From the NCBI GenBank assembly GCA_002700095.1, contig PACL01000084.1:1-46005 (forward strand): a DNA stretch of 46,005 bases, given 5' to 3'. The notes below the pieces were generated by a model. It was not told where the DNA came from. It worked only from the letters and a program-made list of their open reading frames with translations, and did no database searches. Below, one piece after another: positions 24,047 through 31,715 of this stretch. Numbering within the stretch: position 1 is the stretch's first letter; each line of letters starts with the position of its first letter. The position numbers were made by a program, and so were the translations under genes. The DNA is from Fulvimarina sp. (GTDB lineage: Bacteria; Pseudomonadota; Alphaproteobacteria; Rhizobiales; Rhizobiaceae).

Positions 24047-24209
24047 GAGCGGCCGGGGCGCGGGCGGACGGCATATTGCGACGGAGACATTCGCCAAACG
24101 GTCACGCCGGCATAATATTGGTACCGAGCAGGATGGACGGCCGAAGGACGATCCGTCTCAAAATGCGGCCCGGCACAGTTCGAGGCCCCCGAATGCAAGG
24201 GTTGACGTC

Positions 24210-24842
24210 ATGAGCCGATCGAAGACGCATGCCGCCGAAAGCGACTGGCTGCCGTTTCTGGCGACCTGGGTGCGCAGTCCGGTCAAGATGGGTGCCGTGG
24301 CGCCGTCGAGCCGGACCTACTGCCGCACGATGGTCCGCCATGCGACGACCCAGCTCGACGGCCCGATCCTCGAGCTCGGACCCGGCCTCGGGGTGGTCAC
24401 GCGGACGCTTCTCGAAGAGGGCGTCGCGCCCGAACGCATCACCTCGATCGAATATGACCGGGATTTCGCCCGCAAGCTCCAGCAGCGCTTCCCGAAGGTC
24501 AATGTCATCCAGGGCGATGGCCTCGACCTCGACAAGACGCTCGGGCCGGTCGCGGACAGCCCGAAATACGCCGCGATCCTCTTCGCGATCCCGATCGTCA
24601 ACATGGCGCAGGCCAAGCGCCAGGCGCTGTTCTCGCGCTATTTCGAGCGGCTTCTGCCGGGCGGCAACCTGACCCAGCTGTCTTACATGGTCACCCCGCC
24701 GGTGCGCCCGGTGCCGGGGGTCTTCTCGGTCAGTTCCTCCCGCCGGGTCTGGACCAACATTCCCCCCGCGCGGGTCTGGATCTACGCCCGGGACGGCGAG
24801 GCCGGTGCTCGCCCCGTGGCGGGCGGAGAGCGGGCGGCTTGA
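24210..24842 (+). CDS. PmtA-like phospholipid N-methyltransferase, copy 2
   Basis: 210 residues. The start is the ATG with AAGGG about 9 nt upstream. Its layout matches the preceding gene: FLATWVRSPVKMGAVAPSSR, SAM motif ILELGPGLG (53-61), IEYDRDF and VIQGDG, but the two are clearly diverged, indicating an old duplication. The conserved N-terminal membrane-binding helix of PmtA is present in both. The stop codon overlaps the TTG start of the FMN reductase gene (TTGA), so translation of the two is coupled. An AT-rich patch with CATAATATT near 24110 could be a separate promoter. Confidence 0.85.
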   Translation: MSRSKTHAAESDWLPFLATWVRSPVKMGAVAPSSRTYCRTMVRHATTQLDGPILELGPGLGVVTRTLLEEGVAPERITSIEYDRDFARKLQQRFPKVNVIQGDGLDLDKTLGPVADSPKYAAILFAIPIVNMAQAKRQALFSRYFERLLPGGNLTQLSYMVTPPVRPVPGVFSVSSSRRVWTNIPPARVWIYARDGEAGARPVAGGERAA

Positions 24843-25423
24843 GCACCAACGTCCTGATCATTCCCGGCTCGGTCCGGCTCGGCTCTTACAATCGCAAGCT
24901 GGCCGGCGAGGCGATGCGGCTGATCTCGGTGACCGACGCCGTGGTCAGCCGGGTCGATCTCTCCGACTATCCGCTGCCGATCTACGATGGCGACTTCGAG
25001 GCTGAGGGCGGGGTGCCGCAGAACGCCCAACTGCTCGCCCAGCGCATCGCCGCGCAGGACGCGCTCCTCATCGTCTCGCCGGAATACAACGCCTCGATCC
25101 CGCCGCTTCTGAAGAACGCCATCGACTGGGCGAGCCGCGTCCGCAAGGTCGACGAGCGGCCGGTCCAGCCGTTCAAGGGCCTGGTGGTCGGCCTCGCCTC
25201 GGCCTCGCCCGGCCGTTTCGGCGGCCTGCGCGGCCTCGAAGCGATCCGCATCGTCATGCGCGCCCTCGGCGCCGACGTGATCACCCAGCAGTGCCTGCTG
25301 CCGACCGCCGCCGAAGGCTTCGACGCGGATGGCCGACTGACCGACGACGTCGCCAGGGCCAGCCTCGAATCCCTCTGCGACAAGCTGCTCGACACGGCCA
25401 GGAGCCTGACGCGCCACGGATGA
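24839..25423 (+). CDS. NADPH-dependent FMN reductase (flavodoxin-like)
   Basis: 194 residues from a TTG start overlapping the previous stop. The flavin phosphate-binding loop PGSVRLGSYNRKL lies at the N-terminus, and SPEYNASIPPLLKNAIDW at ~80-97 is the hallmark of the NADPH-FMN reductase / ChrR / azoreductase group. Such enzymes reduce quinones, azo dyes or chromate using NADPH and bound FMN, and help limit oxidative stress. The length is typical (~190). Coupling to a phospholipid methyltransferase gene has no obvious biochemical logic; it may simply be an operon of envelope and stress genes. Confidence 0.88.
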   Translation: MSTNVLIIPGSVRLGSYNRKLAGEAMRLISVTDAVVSRVDLSDYPLPIYDGDFEAEGGVPQNAQLLAQRIAAQDALLIVSPEYNASIPPLLKNAIDWASRVRKVDERPVQPFKGLVVGLASASPGRFGGLRGLEAIRIVMRALGADVITQQCLLPTAAEGFDADGRLTDDVARASLESLCDKLLDTARSLTRHG

Positions 25424-25541
25424 GGGCAGCCTCGCGCATGGCCAGGCCAAATCTCCATCCGGCTGGGAACGAACGCGGCGAGCTGCTATTCGGAAGACGG
25501 GCGCGGTGACGCGCGGGGCGAGCGGCAGGAGGGGTAAGACG

Positions 25542-26168
25542 ATGGCGACCGAATTGCGACCGGGCGGTGCGGCAACACCTGAAGCCGCGACGAGCGAAGA
25601 GAAGCGGCGCGTCAGGGCCGTCCAGCGCCATCTGCACGACCACTGGAAATACTACAGCTTCCAGGGCACGCTGATGATCGTCGTCGGCATCCTGGCACTG
25701 CTCGTTCCCTTCGCGGCGACGCTGGCGACGACGCTGTTCTTCGGCTGGCTCCTCATCCTCGGCGGCATCGTCGGCTGCGTGGCGGCGTTCCGGTCGCGCG
25801 AAGCGCCCGGCTTCTGGTCGAGCCTGCTCCTGGCCGTCCTCAGCGTCGTGCTCGGCGGCATCATCATCTACGACCCCCTGGCAGGCACGGTGACGCTCAC
25901 ATGGCTGCTCGCCGTGTTCTTCTTCCTCTCGGGCCTCTTCAATTTCTCCATCGCCCGCGCCGTGCGGCTGTCGACGACCCGATTCTGGCTGGTGATCGTC
26001 TCCGGCATCACCGACATCGTCCTGGCGATCTTCCTGATTATCGGCCTTCCGGGGACGGCGGTCTGGGCGACCGGCGTCTTCCTCGGCATCTCCTTCATCA
26101 CCTCGGGCTTCGGCCTGCTTTTCTCGGCGCTCGACGCCCGCAACAATCCGCCGGCCACGCGGATGTGA
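25542..26168 (+). CDS. HdeD-family membrane protein
   Basis: 208 residues; the ATG has GGAGGGG upstream. After a ~45-residue charged N-terminus there are six hydrophobic segments arranged in pairs, as in HdeD, an inner-membrane protein linked to acid resistance in E. coli. The phrase GWLLILGGIVG and the repeated FxLSGLFN / FITSGFGLLFSA pattern are typical of the family. The molecular function is not established. The next gene starts 2 nt after the stop codon, so the two are co-transcribed. Confidence 0.82.
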   Translation: MATELRPGGAATPEAATSEEKRRVRAVQRHLHDHWKYYSFQGTLMIVVGILALLVPFAATLATTLFFGWLLILGGIVGCVAAFRSREAPGFWSSLLLAVLSVVLGGIIIYDPLAGTVTLTWLLAVFFFLSGLFNFSIARAVRLSTTRFWLVIVSGITDIVLAIFLIIGLPGTAVWATGVFLGISFITSGFGLLFSALDARNNPPATRM

Positions 26169-26170
26169 CG

Positions 26171-26815
26171 ATGGCCGGTGCCAGGGCTGCGATCGTCGCG
26201 AGGCTGCTCCAGCGCACAGAGAGGACCTTCGCCGCAGAGATGGGCCTCGACCTGTCGAGGAACACGCCGATGCCGCTGTTCCTGTGGCTCGTCGCGGCCA
26301 ATCTCTTCTCGGCGCGCATCGGGGCCGATCAGGCGCTTCGCGCGGCCAAGGCGCTGAAGGACGCAGGCCTCACCACCGCCGACCACATGGCCGAGGCGAC
26401 GTGGAAGGAGCGCGTGCTGATCCTCAACCGCAACGGCTATGCGCGGTTCGACGAAAAGACCTCTGGATTCTTGCAGGAGGTGGCCGAGCACTGCCGCGAC
26501 GCCTATGGCGGCGACCTGCGCAACCTGCGCGAGGCCGCGGGCCGCGATCCGGGCGAGGAGCGCCGGCTCCTGAAGGCGTTCAAAGGGATCGGGGACACTG
26601 GCGCCGACATCTTCTTCCGCGAGGTGCAGGTCGCCTGGGACGAACACTATCCCTTTGCCGACAAGCGCGCCCTGCAGGCGGCCGGGACGCTCGATCTCGG
26701 TGACGACGCCGATAGCCTTGCCGGTCTCGTCTCGAAGGCCGATTTCCCGAGGCTTCTGACGGCCCTCCTGCGCGCCGATCTCGACGGCGCGCTCGAAGAG
26801 ATGCGGAATGGGTAG
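26171..26815 (+). CDS. helix-hairpin-helix protein related to endonuclease III
   Basis: 214 residues, starting 2 nt after the HdeD-like gene. The helical fold and the HhH-like segment LLKAFKGIGDTGADIFFREV (about 131-150) resemble the HhH-GPD DNA glycosylase superfamily. However, the catalytic Lys expected in GxGxKTA is absent (GIGDTGADI) and there is no four-cysteine Fe-S cluster at the C-terminus. It therefore probably binds DNA without classical glycosylase/lyase activity, or has another role. Proteins of this type are often annotated as 'endonuclease' without evidence. It converges with the SDR gene on the other strand. Confidence 0.7.
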   Translation: MAGARAAIVARLLQRTERTFAAEMGLDLSRNTPMPLFLWLVAANLFSARIGADQALRAAKALKDAGLTTADHMAEATWKERVLILNRNGYARFDEKTSGFLQEVAEHCRDAYGGDLRNLREAAGRDPGEERRLLKAFKGIGDTGADIFFREVQVAWDEHYPFADKRALQAAGTLDLGDDADSLAGLVSKADFPRLLTALLRADLDGALEEMRNG

Positions 26816-26859
26816 AAGGCTGAGCGCCAGCGCCCCGGCCGAATCCGCTTCAGACGGAC

Positions 26860-27603
26860 TCAGACGTGCTGGCCGCCATTGATGTGCAGCTCGGAGCCGT
26901 TGACGTAGCTCGACTGGTTCGAGCAGAGGAAATAGATCACGTCGGCCACCTCGGAGGTCTGGCCGAGCCGGCGCAGCGGGATGTCGTCGATCATGTTCTC
27001 GGTGCCCGGCGACAGGATCGCCGTCTCGATCTCGCCCGGCGCGATGGCATTGACGCGGATCCCCGCGGGCCCGAAGTCGTGGGCCATCTCGCGGGTCAGC
27101 GAATTCAGCGCCGCCTTCGACGTGGCATAGGCCGTGCCGGCGAAGGGATGCACGCGCCCGCCGGCGATCGAGGTGACGTTGACGATCGAGCCCTTGGCGT
27201 TGGACAATTCCTTGAACAGCCCGCGCGCCAGCATGATCGGGGCGAAGAAATTCACCTGGAAGACGTCGCGCCACATGTGCATGGGCGTCTGGATCGAATC
27301 CAGCCGCGAGCCGCCCTGAGCCTTGGGCGAGATCGCCGCATTGTTGACGAGGGCGTGCAGCTTGGAGCCATTTGCCTCGAGCCGGCGGCGGATCTCGGAG
27401 GTCGCATAGCCGACGTCCTCCTGGTCCGACAGGTCGACGCGGATGTGATCCTCGGGGCCGGCCGGCCAGGGGCAGTTCTCGGCAAAATCCTGCCGCGAAC
27501 AGGTGATCACCCGCCAGCCTTCGCGCGAGAAGCGCTTCACGGTGGCATGGCCGATGCCCCGGGAGGCCCCGGTCAGCACCAGTGTCTTGCGTTCGTCGGT
27601 CAT
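26860..27603 (-). CDS. short-chain dehydrogenase/reductase
   Basis: 247 residues, classical SDR size. The nucleotide-binding TGASRGIG is at 11-18, the NNAA motif is in ALVNNAAIS, and the catalytic Ser...Tyr-x-x-x-Lys is visible as VTSIAGG and YATSK. It ends with YVNGSELHINGGQHV, the common SDR C-terminus. It is probably an NAD(P)-dependent oxidoreductase of an alcohol or 3-oxo compound; the substrate is unknown. AGGAG stands 7 nt before the ATG. The gene is divergent from the ABC transporter operon, with a 340-bp gap. Confidence 0.9.
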   Translation of the reverse strand: MTDERKTLVLTGASRGIGHATVKRFSREGWRVITCSRQDFAENCPWPAGPEDHIRVDLSDQEDVGYATSEIRRRLEANGSKLHALVNNAAISPKAQGGSRLDSIQTPMHMWRDVFQVNFFAPIMLARGLFKELSNAKGSIVNVTSIAGGRVHPFAGTAYATSKAALNSLTREMAHDFGPAGIRVNAIAPGEIETAILSPGTENMIDDIPLRRLGQTSEVADVIYFLCSNQSSYVNGSELHINGGQHV

Positions 27604-27943
27604 CTGCCGCGTCTCCTGAGCGAACCCGTGGCCCGCCGGTTGGATCGTATGTCTGTCTCGGCATTCAATAGACGATGCGCGAGCGCTTGGCATCAGCAGA
27701 TGCGCGGCGCGTCGGCAAGTCTGGTGCATGCCTGCTTTGCGGGCGCCGGTCGTTGCGGGCGCCCGGTCATCGCGGGCGCCGAGGATCGCGGGCGCAAGCC
27801 GTGATGCGTCCGAGCCGACCGGGCCGGGAAGGTCGCGCGCCCTGAAGCGGTTCGCCCGGGGGCGCGGAAACAAATTCAGCCGAGCGACGAAGTTATGTAG
27901 GAATGAGCGACACGTCGAGGCAATCGCTTGAAGCGGAGGAAGC
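27604..27943. other. 340-bp divergent intergenic region (SDR / ynjB)
   Basis: No gene is seen. The region should contain promoters for both directions. It carries an imperfect tandem repeat (see 27739-27803). AGGAGGAAG just upstream of 27944 is the ribosome-binding site of the substrate-binding protein. Confidence 0.6.
27739..27803. repeat. four imperfect 16-17-bp tandem repeats
   Basis: The 9-mer GCGGGCGCC recurs at 27739, 27755, 27772 and (with a final A) 27788, that is with 16, 17 and 16 bp spacing. The units read like TGCGGGCGCCGGTCGT with drift in the last bases. It lies in the divergent SDR / ynjB control region. It may be a degenerate minisatellite or a multi-site operator. Confidence 0.6.
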
Positions 27944-29164
27944 ATGATCGGATTTCGGATCGGGGCATTGGTGCTGGCAGCCGGCCTGTTTGTTTCGGGC
28001 GCAGCGCGGGGCGAAGCGGCGAGCGATGCCGCCTGGCAGGCCGTCCTCGACGAGGCCAAGGGCGAGACGGTCTATTTTGCCGCTTGGGGCGGCTCGCAGA
28101 ACATCAACGACTACATCGCCTGGGTCGGCGGGGAGGGGAAGCAGCGCTTCGACGTCACGCTGAACCACGTCAAGCTCGACGACACGGCGTCGGCCGTCGC
28201 CACCGTCCTGGCCGAAAAGGCGGCGGGCAAGGACATGGGCGGCTCGATCGACCTCATCTGGATCAATGGCGAGAATTTCGCTGCCATGCAGGAACAGGGA
28301 CTGCTGTCTGCCGGCTTCGCCACCGAGCTTCCCAACTGGGCCTATGTCGATACGCAGAACCCGACCGTCACGGTGGATTTCACCCTGCCGACGCTGGGAC
28401 AGGAATCGCCTTGGGGTGGGGCCAAGCTCGTCTTCTTTTCCGATACCGCCCGCTCCGGACTGGTGGAGGCCATGCCGAAATCGGCGGGCGAGCTGCTCGA
28501 CTGGGCGAAGGCCCATCCCGGCCGCTTCTCCTATCCGGCGCCGCCGGATTTCGTCGGCTCGAGCTTTTTGAAGCAGGTGCTGATCGAGACGATCGCCGAT
28601 CCCGAAGTCCTGCAGGCGCCGGTGGACGAGGCCGGTTTCGAGGCGGTGACGAAGCCGCTCTGGGACTGGCTCGATGCCATCCAGCCGGTGCTCTGGCGCT
28701 CCGGCCGCGATCATCCCCAGAACTATCCGGCGATGAAGCAGCTGCTCGCCGACGGCGAACTTGAGATCATCTTCGCCTTCAATCCGGCCGAGGCCTCGTC
28801 GGGCATCGCGGCGGGCGAACTGCCGGACACGGTCCGCTCCTTCACCTTTCCCGGCGGCACGCTCGGCAACACCCATTTCGTCGCGATCCCCTACAATTCC
28901 TCGTCTAAGTCGGCGGCCAAGGTCGTCGCGAACTTCTTGATTTCTCCCGAGGCGCAGCTCCGCAAGGAGGACCCGCGCTACTGGGGCGACCCGACGGTGC
29001 TGGCCATGGACAAGCTGCCGGAGGACGACCGCGACGCCTTCGCCGAGATCGACCGCGGCATCGCCACCCTGCCGCCGTCGCAACTGGGCCCGGTGCTGGC
29101 CGAGCCGCATCCCTCCTGGATGACCCGGATCGAGGCGGAGTGGAAGCGGCGGTATGGGGGGTGA
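27944..29164 (+). CDS. ynjB: ABC transporter substrate-binding protein, YnjB type
   Basis: 406 residues with a signal peptide (about 1-25, ARG-EAA). The mature part has the two-lobed periplasmic binding protein pattern, including VYFAAWGGSQNINDYI, DLIWINGENF, SPWGGAKLVFFSDT and GTLGNTHFVAIPYNSSS; these match the E. coli YnjB lineage of type II binding proteins. It delivers an unknown ligand to the YnjC permease. A good AGGAGGAAG ribosome-binding site precedes the ATG. The stop overlaps a GTG that can start the permease (GTGA), so the transporter genes are translationally coupled. Confidence 0.88.
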   Translation: MIGFRIGALVLAAGLFVSGAARGEAASDAAWQAVLDEAKGETVYFAAWGGSQNINDYIAWVGGEGKQRFDVTLNHVKLDDTASAVATVLAEKAAGKDMGGSIDLIWINGENFAAMQEQGLLSAGFATELPNWAYVDTQNPTVTVDFTLPTLGQESPWGGAKLVFFSDTARSGLVEAMPKSAGELLDWAKAHPGRFSYPAPPDFVGSSFLKQVLIETIADPEVLQAPVDEAGFEAVTKPLWDWLDAIQPVLWRSGRDHPQNYPAMKQLLADGELEIIFAFNPAEASSGIAAGELPDTVRSFTFPGGTLGNTHFVAIPYNSSSKSAAKVVANFLISPEAQLRKEDPRYWGDPTVLAMDKLPEDDRDAFAEIDRGIATLPPSQLGPVLAEPHPSWMTRIEAEWKRRYGG

Positions 29165-30954
29165 GGGCGGACGCGGGCGAGGCAGCCGAGCGCGATTCCA
29201 TCGAACCGTCGCCGCACGCCGGGTCCCGCATGACCCATGAGCGGAGCGGCAGATCCTTGCCGACGCTCGTCACCTGGTTTGTGCCGGCTCTCCTCGCCCT
29301 GCCGGTCGGCGTCGGGCTCGCTGGCGTCGTCCTGCCGGCCTTCGGCTACCTGCCGGCGCTGGGGGGCGAGACATTCTCCCTCGACCCCTTCCGGCAGCTC
29401 CTGGCGGTGCCGGGACTGGCGGCCTCGGCGCTCCTGTCGCTTGCCAGCGGACTCCTCACCACGGCGGTCTCGACGATCGGCGTGGCGCTGTTTCTTGCCG
29501 CCTTCCATGGAACCGCCGGCGACCGCCTCGCACGCCGGCTGCTGGCGCCGCTGCTTGCCGTGCCCCATGCGGCGGCGGCCTTCGGCCTCGCCTTCCTGAT
29601 CGCCCCGTCGGGGCTGATCTTTCGTCTTCTCGCCGAACCCTTCGGCCTGACCCGGCCGCCGGATCTCCTGATCATCGGTGATCCGCTCGGCCTTGCGATG
29701 ATGGCGGGCCTCGTCGCCAAGGAGATGCCGTTCCTCCTGCTGGTCGCCTTTGCCGCGCTGCCCCAGGCCGATCCCGTCCGGCGCAGCCGGCTTGCCGCCT
29801 CCCTCGGCTACGGCCGCATGGCGGGGTTTCTGCTGACGGTCTGGCCCGGCGTCTACCGGCAGATCCGCCTGCCGGTCCTGGCGGTCGCCGCCTATGCGTC
29901 CGGGGTGGTCGACGTCGCGCTGATCCTCGGGCCGTCGCTGCCGGCTCCGCTGGCGGTGCGGCTGGTCGCCTGGATGAACGATCCCGACCTGTCGCTGCGC
30001 TTCATGGCGTCGGCAGGCGCGCTGCTGCAGCTCGCCATCACCGGGGCCGTGCTGCTCCTTTGGCTGATCGGCGAGCGCCTGGTGGGCCTGCTCCGACGCC
30101 GTGTGGCGGCGAGCGGCCGGCGGCACGGGCGCGACGGCACCTGGCGGATTGCGGCCGGCATTCCGGTGGCGCTGGCCGGCGGCGCCGTGTTCTTCGGCCT
30201 CGCCTGGCTGTTCGTCTGGTCGATCGCCGGCTTCTGGGCGTTTCCGGCGATCCTGCCGCCGAGCGTCGGCCTTGCCACCTGGAGCCGGACGCTGGAGTCT
30301 GCCGGCGGCCCGCTCGCCACGACCTTTCTCGTGGCGATCCTCTCGGCCGGCGTCGCCCTCGTCCTGGTCGTCATTCTTCTTGAAGCCCGACGCCGACAGT
30401 TTCGCGCCTCGGCGGGCAGGGCGGTTCGCCTGACGCCGGCAATGGCCGGACTGATCTACCTGCCCCTGATCGTGCCGCAGATCGCCTTCGTCTTCGGGCT
30501 GCAGGTGGCCGTCCTGTCCCTCGGCCTGACGCCGTCGATCCCGCTGCTCGCCGCCGTTCATCTGGTCTTCGTTGCGCCCTATGTGGCGCTGGCACTCGCC
30601 GACCCGTGGTATGCCGTCGATCCCCGCTACGAGCAGGTGGCGGCGAGCCTCGGCCATGGCGCCTTGGCGCGGCTGTTCCGCGTCCGGCTGCCGATGGCGA
30701 CCGCCGCGGTTCTGACGGCGATGGCGATCGGCTTTGCGACCTCCGTCGGCCAGTATCTGCCGACGCTGCTGATCGGCGCCGGGCGCCTGCCGACGATCAC
30801 CACCGAGGCGGTGGCGCTGGCCTCGGGCGGCAATCGCCGGATCATCGGCGCCTATGCGTTGTTGCAGACGCTGCTGCCTTTCCTCGCCTTCACCCTGTCC
30901 GCCACGCTGCCCCGCTTGCTCTTGCGCGGACGAGGCGGCATGAGGCGCGCATGA
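29161..30954 (+). CDS. ynjC: ABC transporter permease, YnjC type (fused two-domain)
   Basis: About 597 residues from a GTG overlapping the ynjB stop; an ATG at 29230 (MTHERSGR) is an alternative that removes 23 residues. Roughly twelve hydrophobic helices are arranged as two homologous halves, each with an inner-membrane permease (BPD) EAA-like loop (ASLGYGRMAGFLLTVWPG and ASLGHGALARLFRVRLPM). One polypeptide therefore replaces the usual permease dimer, as in E. coli YnjC. It spans the cytoplasmic membrane and pairs with the YnjD ATPase. The 3' end overlaps the ATPase start by ATGA. Confidence 0.88.
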   Translation: MRADAGEAAERDSIEPSPHAGSRMTHERSGRSLPTLVTWFVPALLALPVGVGLAGVVLPAFGYLPALGGETFSLDPFRQLLAVPGLAASALLSLASGLLTTAVSTIGVALFLAAFHGTAGDRLARRLLAPLLAVPHAAAAFGLAFLIAPSGLIFRLLAEPFGLTRPPDLLIIGDPLGLAMMAGLVAKEMPFLLLVAFAALPQADPVRRSRLAASLGYGRMAGFLLTVWPGVYRQIRLPVLAVAAYASGVVDVALILGPSLPAPLAVRLVAWMNDPDLSLRFMASAGALLQLAITGAVLLLWLIGERLVGLLRRRVAASGRRHGRDGTWRIAAGIPVALAGGAVFFGLAWLFVWSIAGFWAFPAILPPSVGLATWSRTLESAGGPLATTFLVAILSAGVALVLVVILLEARRRQFRASAGRAVRLTPAMAGLIYLPLIVPQIAFVFGLQVAVLSLGLTPSIPLLAAVHLVFVAPYVALALADPWYAVDPRYEQVAASLGHGALARLFRVRLPMATAAVLTAMAIGFATSVGQYLPTLLIGAGRLPTITTEAVALASGGNRRIIGAYALLQTLLPFLAFTLSATLPRLLLRGRGGMRRA

Positions 30955-31715
30955 CGAACCAGAACACGGCAGACGGCCCGCAGCCTGCGGACGGTCTCAT
31001 CCTGCGCGACGTCGCGATCCGCCTCGACGGCCGGCGGTTGCTGGCCCTCGACCGCCGCATCGCGCCCGGCGAGACGCTCACCGTCATGGGGCCGTCGGGC
31101 TCCGGCAAGTCGACGCTCTTCGCCTTCGTCGCCGGCTTCCTCGATCCGGCCTTTTCGGCCACCGGCAGCGTCGTCCTCGACGGCCACGAGCTGACGCATC
31201 TGGCGCCGCGGCAGCGCCGCCTCGGCCTCCTGTTCCAGGACGCGCTCTTGTTCCCCCACATGTCTGTGGGCGAGAACCTGCTGTTCGCGCTTGCCCCGAC
31301 CCTTCGCGGCCGCCGGGCCCGTCGGCAGGCGGCCGAGCGGATGCTCGCCAAGGTGGGGCTCGAAGGCATGTTCGACCGTGATCCGGCGACGCTGTCGGGC
31401 GGCCAGGCCGCCCGCGTCGCGCTGGCCCGCACGCTTCTCGCCGAACCGCGGGCACTGCTTCTCGACGAGCCGTTCTCGCGCCTCGATCAGACGCTACGGA
31501 TCGCCACCCGCAAGCTGGTCTTCGCGCGCATCCGCGAACGCGGGATACCGGCGATCCTCGTCACCCACGATCCCGCCGATGCCGAGGCGGCAGGCGGACC
31601 GGTGGTGGTCATCGGCGAGGCCGGAGGAGACGGCCCGGCCGACCCGCGGGTCCGGACCGGCGAGGCGGGAGCGGAGGGCACGGCGGGCGAAGCGGGTGGG
31701 GAGGCTGCGCCATGA
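30951..31715 (+). CDS. ynjD: ABC transporter ATP-binding protein, YnjD type
   Basis: 254 residues. Walker A GPSGSGKST, Q-loop LLFQDALLFPHMSV, signature LSGGQAARVALARTLL, Walker B ALLLDEPFSRLD and the switch His in ILVTHDPADAEA are all present, so the ATPase should be active. The start ATG overlaps the permease stop (ATGA). The last ~30 residues are a Gly/Ala/Glu-rich extension beyond the usual domain. Its 3' end overlaps the hrpB start by ATGA. It powers uptake through YnjC; the ligand is unknown (thiamine-like compounds have been suggested for the family). Confidence 0.92.
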   Translation: MTNQNTADGPQPADGLILRDVAIRLDGRRLLALDRRIAPGETLTVMGPSGSGKSTLFAFVAGFLDPAFSATGSVVLDGHELTHLAPRQRRLGLLFQDALLFPHMSVGENLLFALAPTLRGRRARRQAAERMLAKVGLEGMFDRDPATLSGGQAARVALARTLLAEPRALLLDEPFSRLDQTLRIATRKLVFARIRERGIPAILVTHDPADAEAAGGPVVVIGEAGGDGPADPRVRTGEAGAEGTAGEAGGEAAP

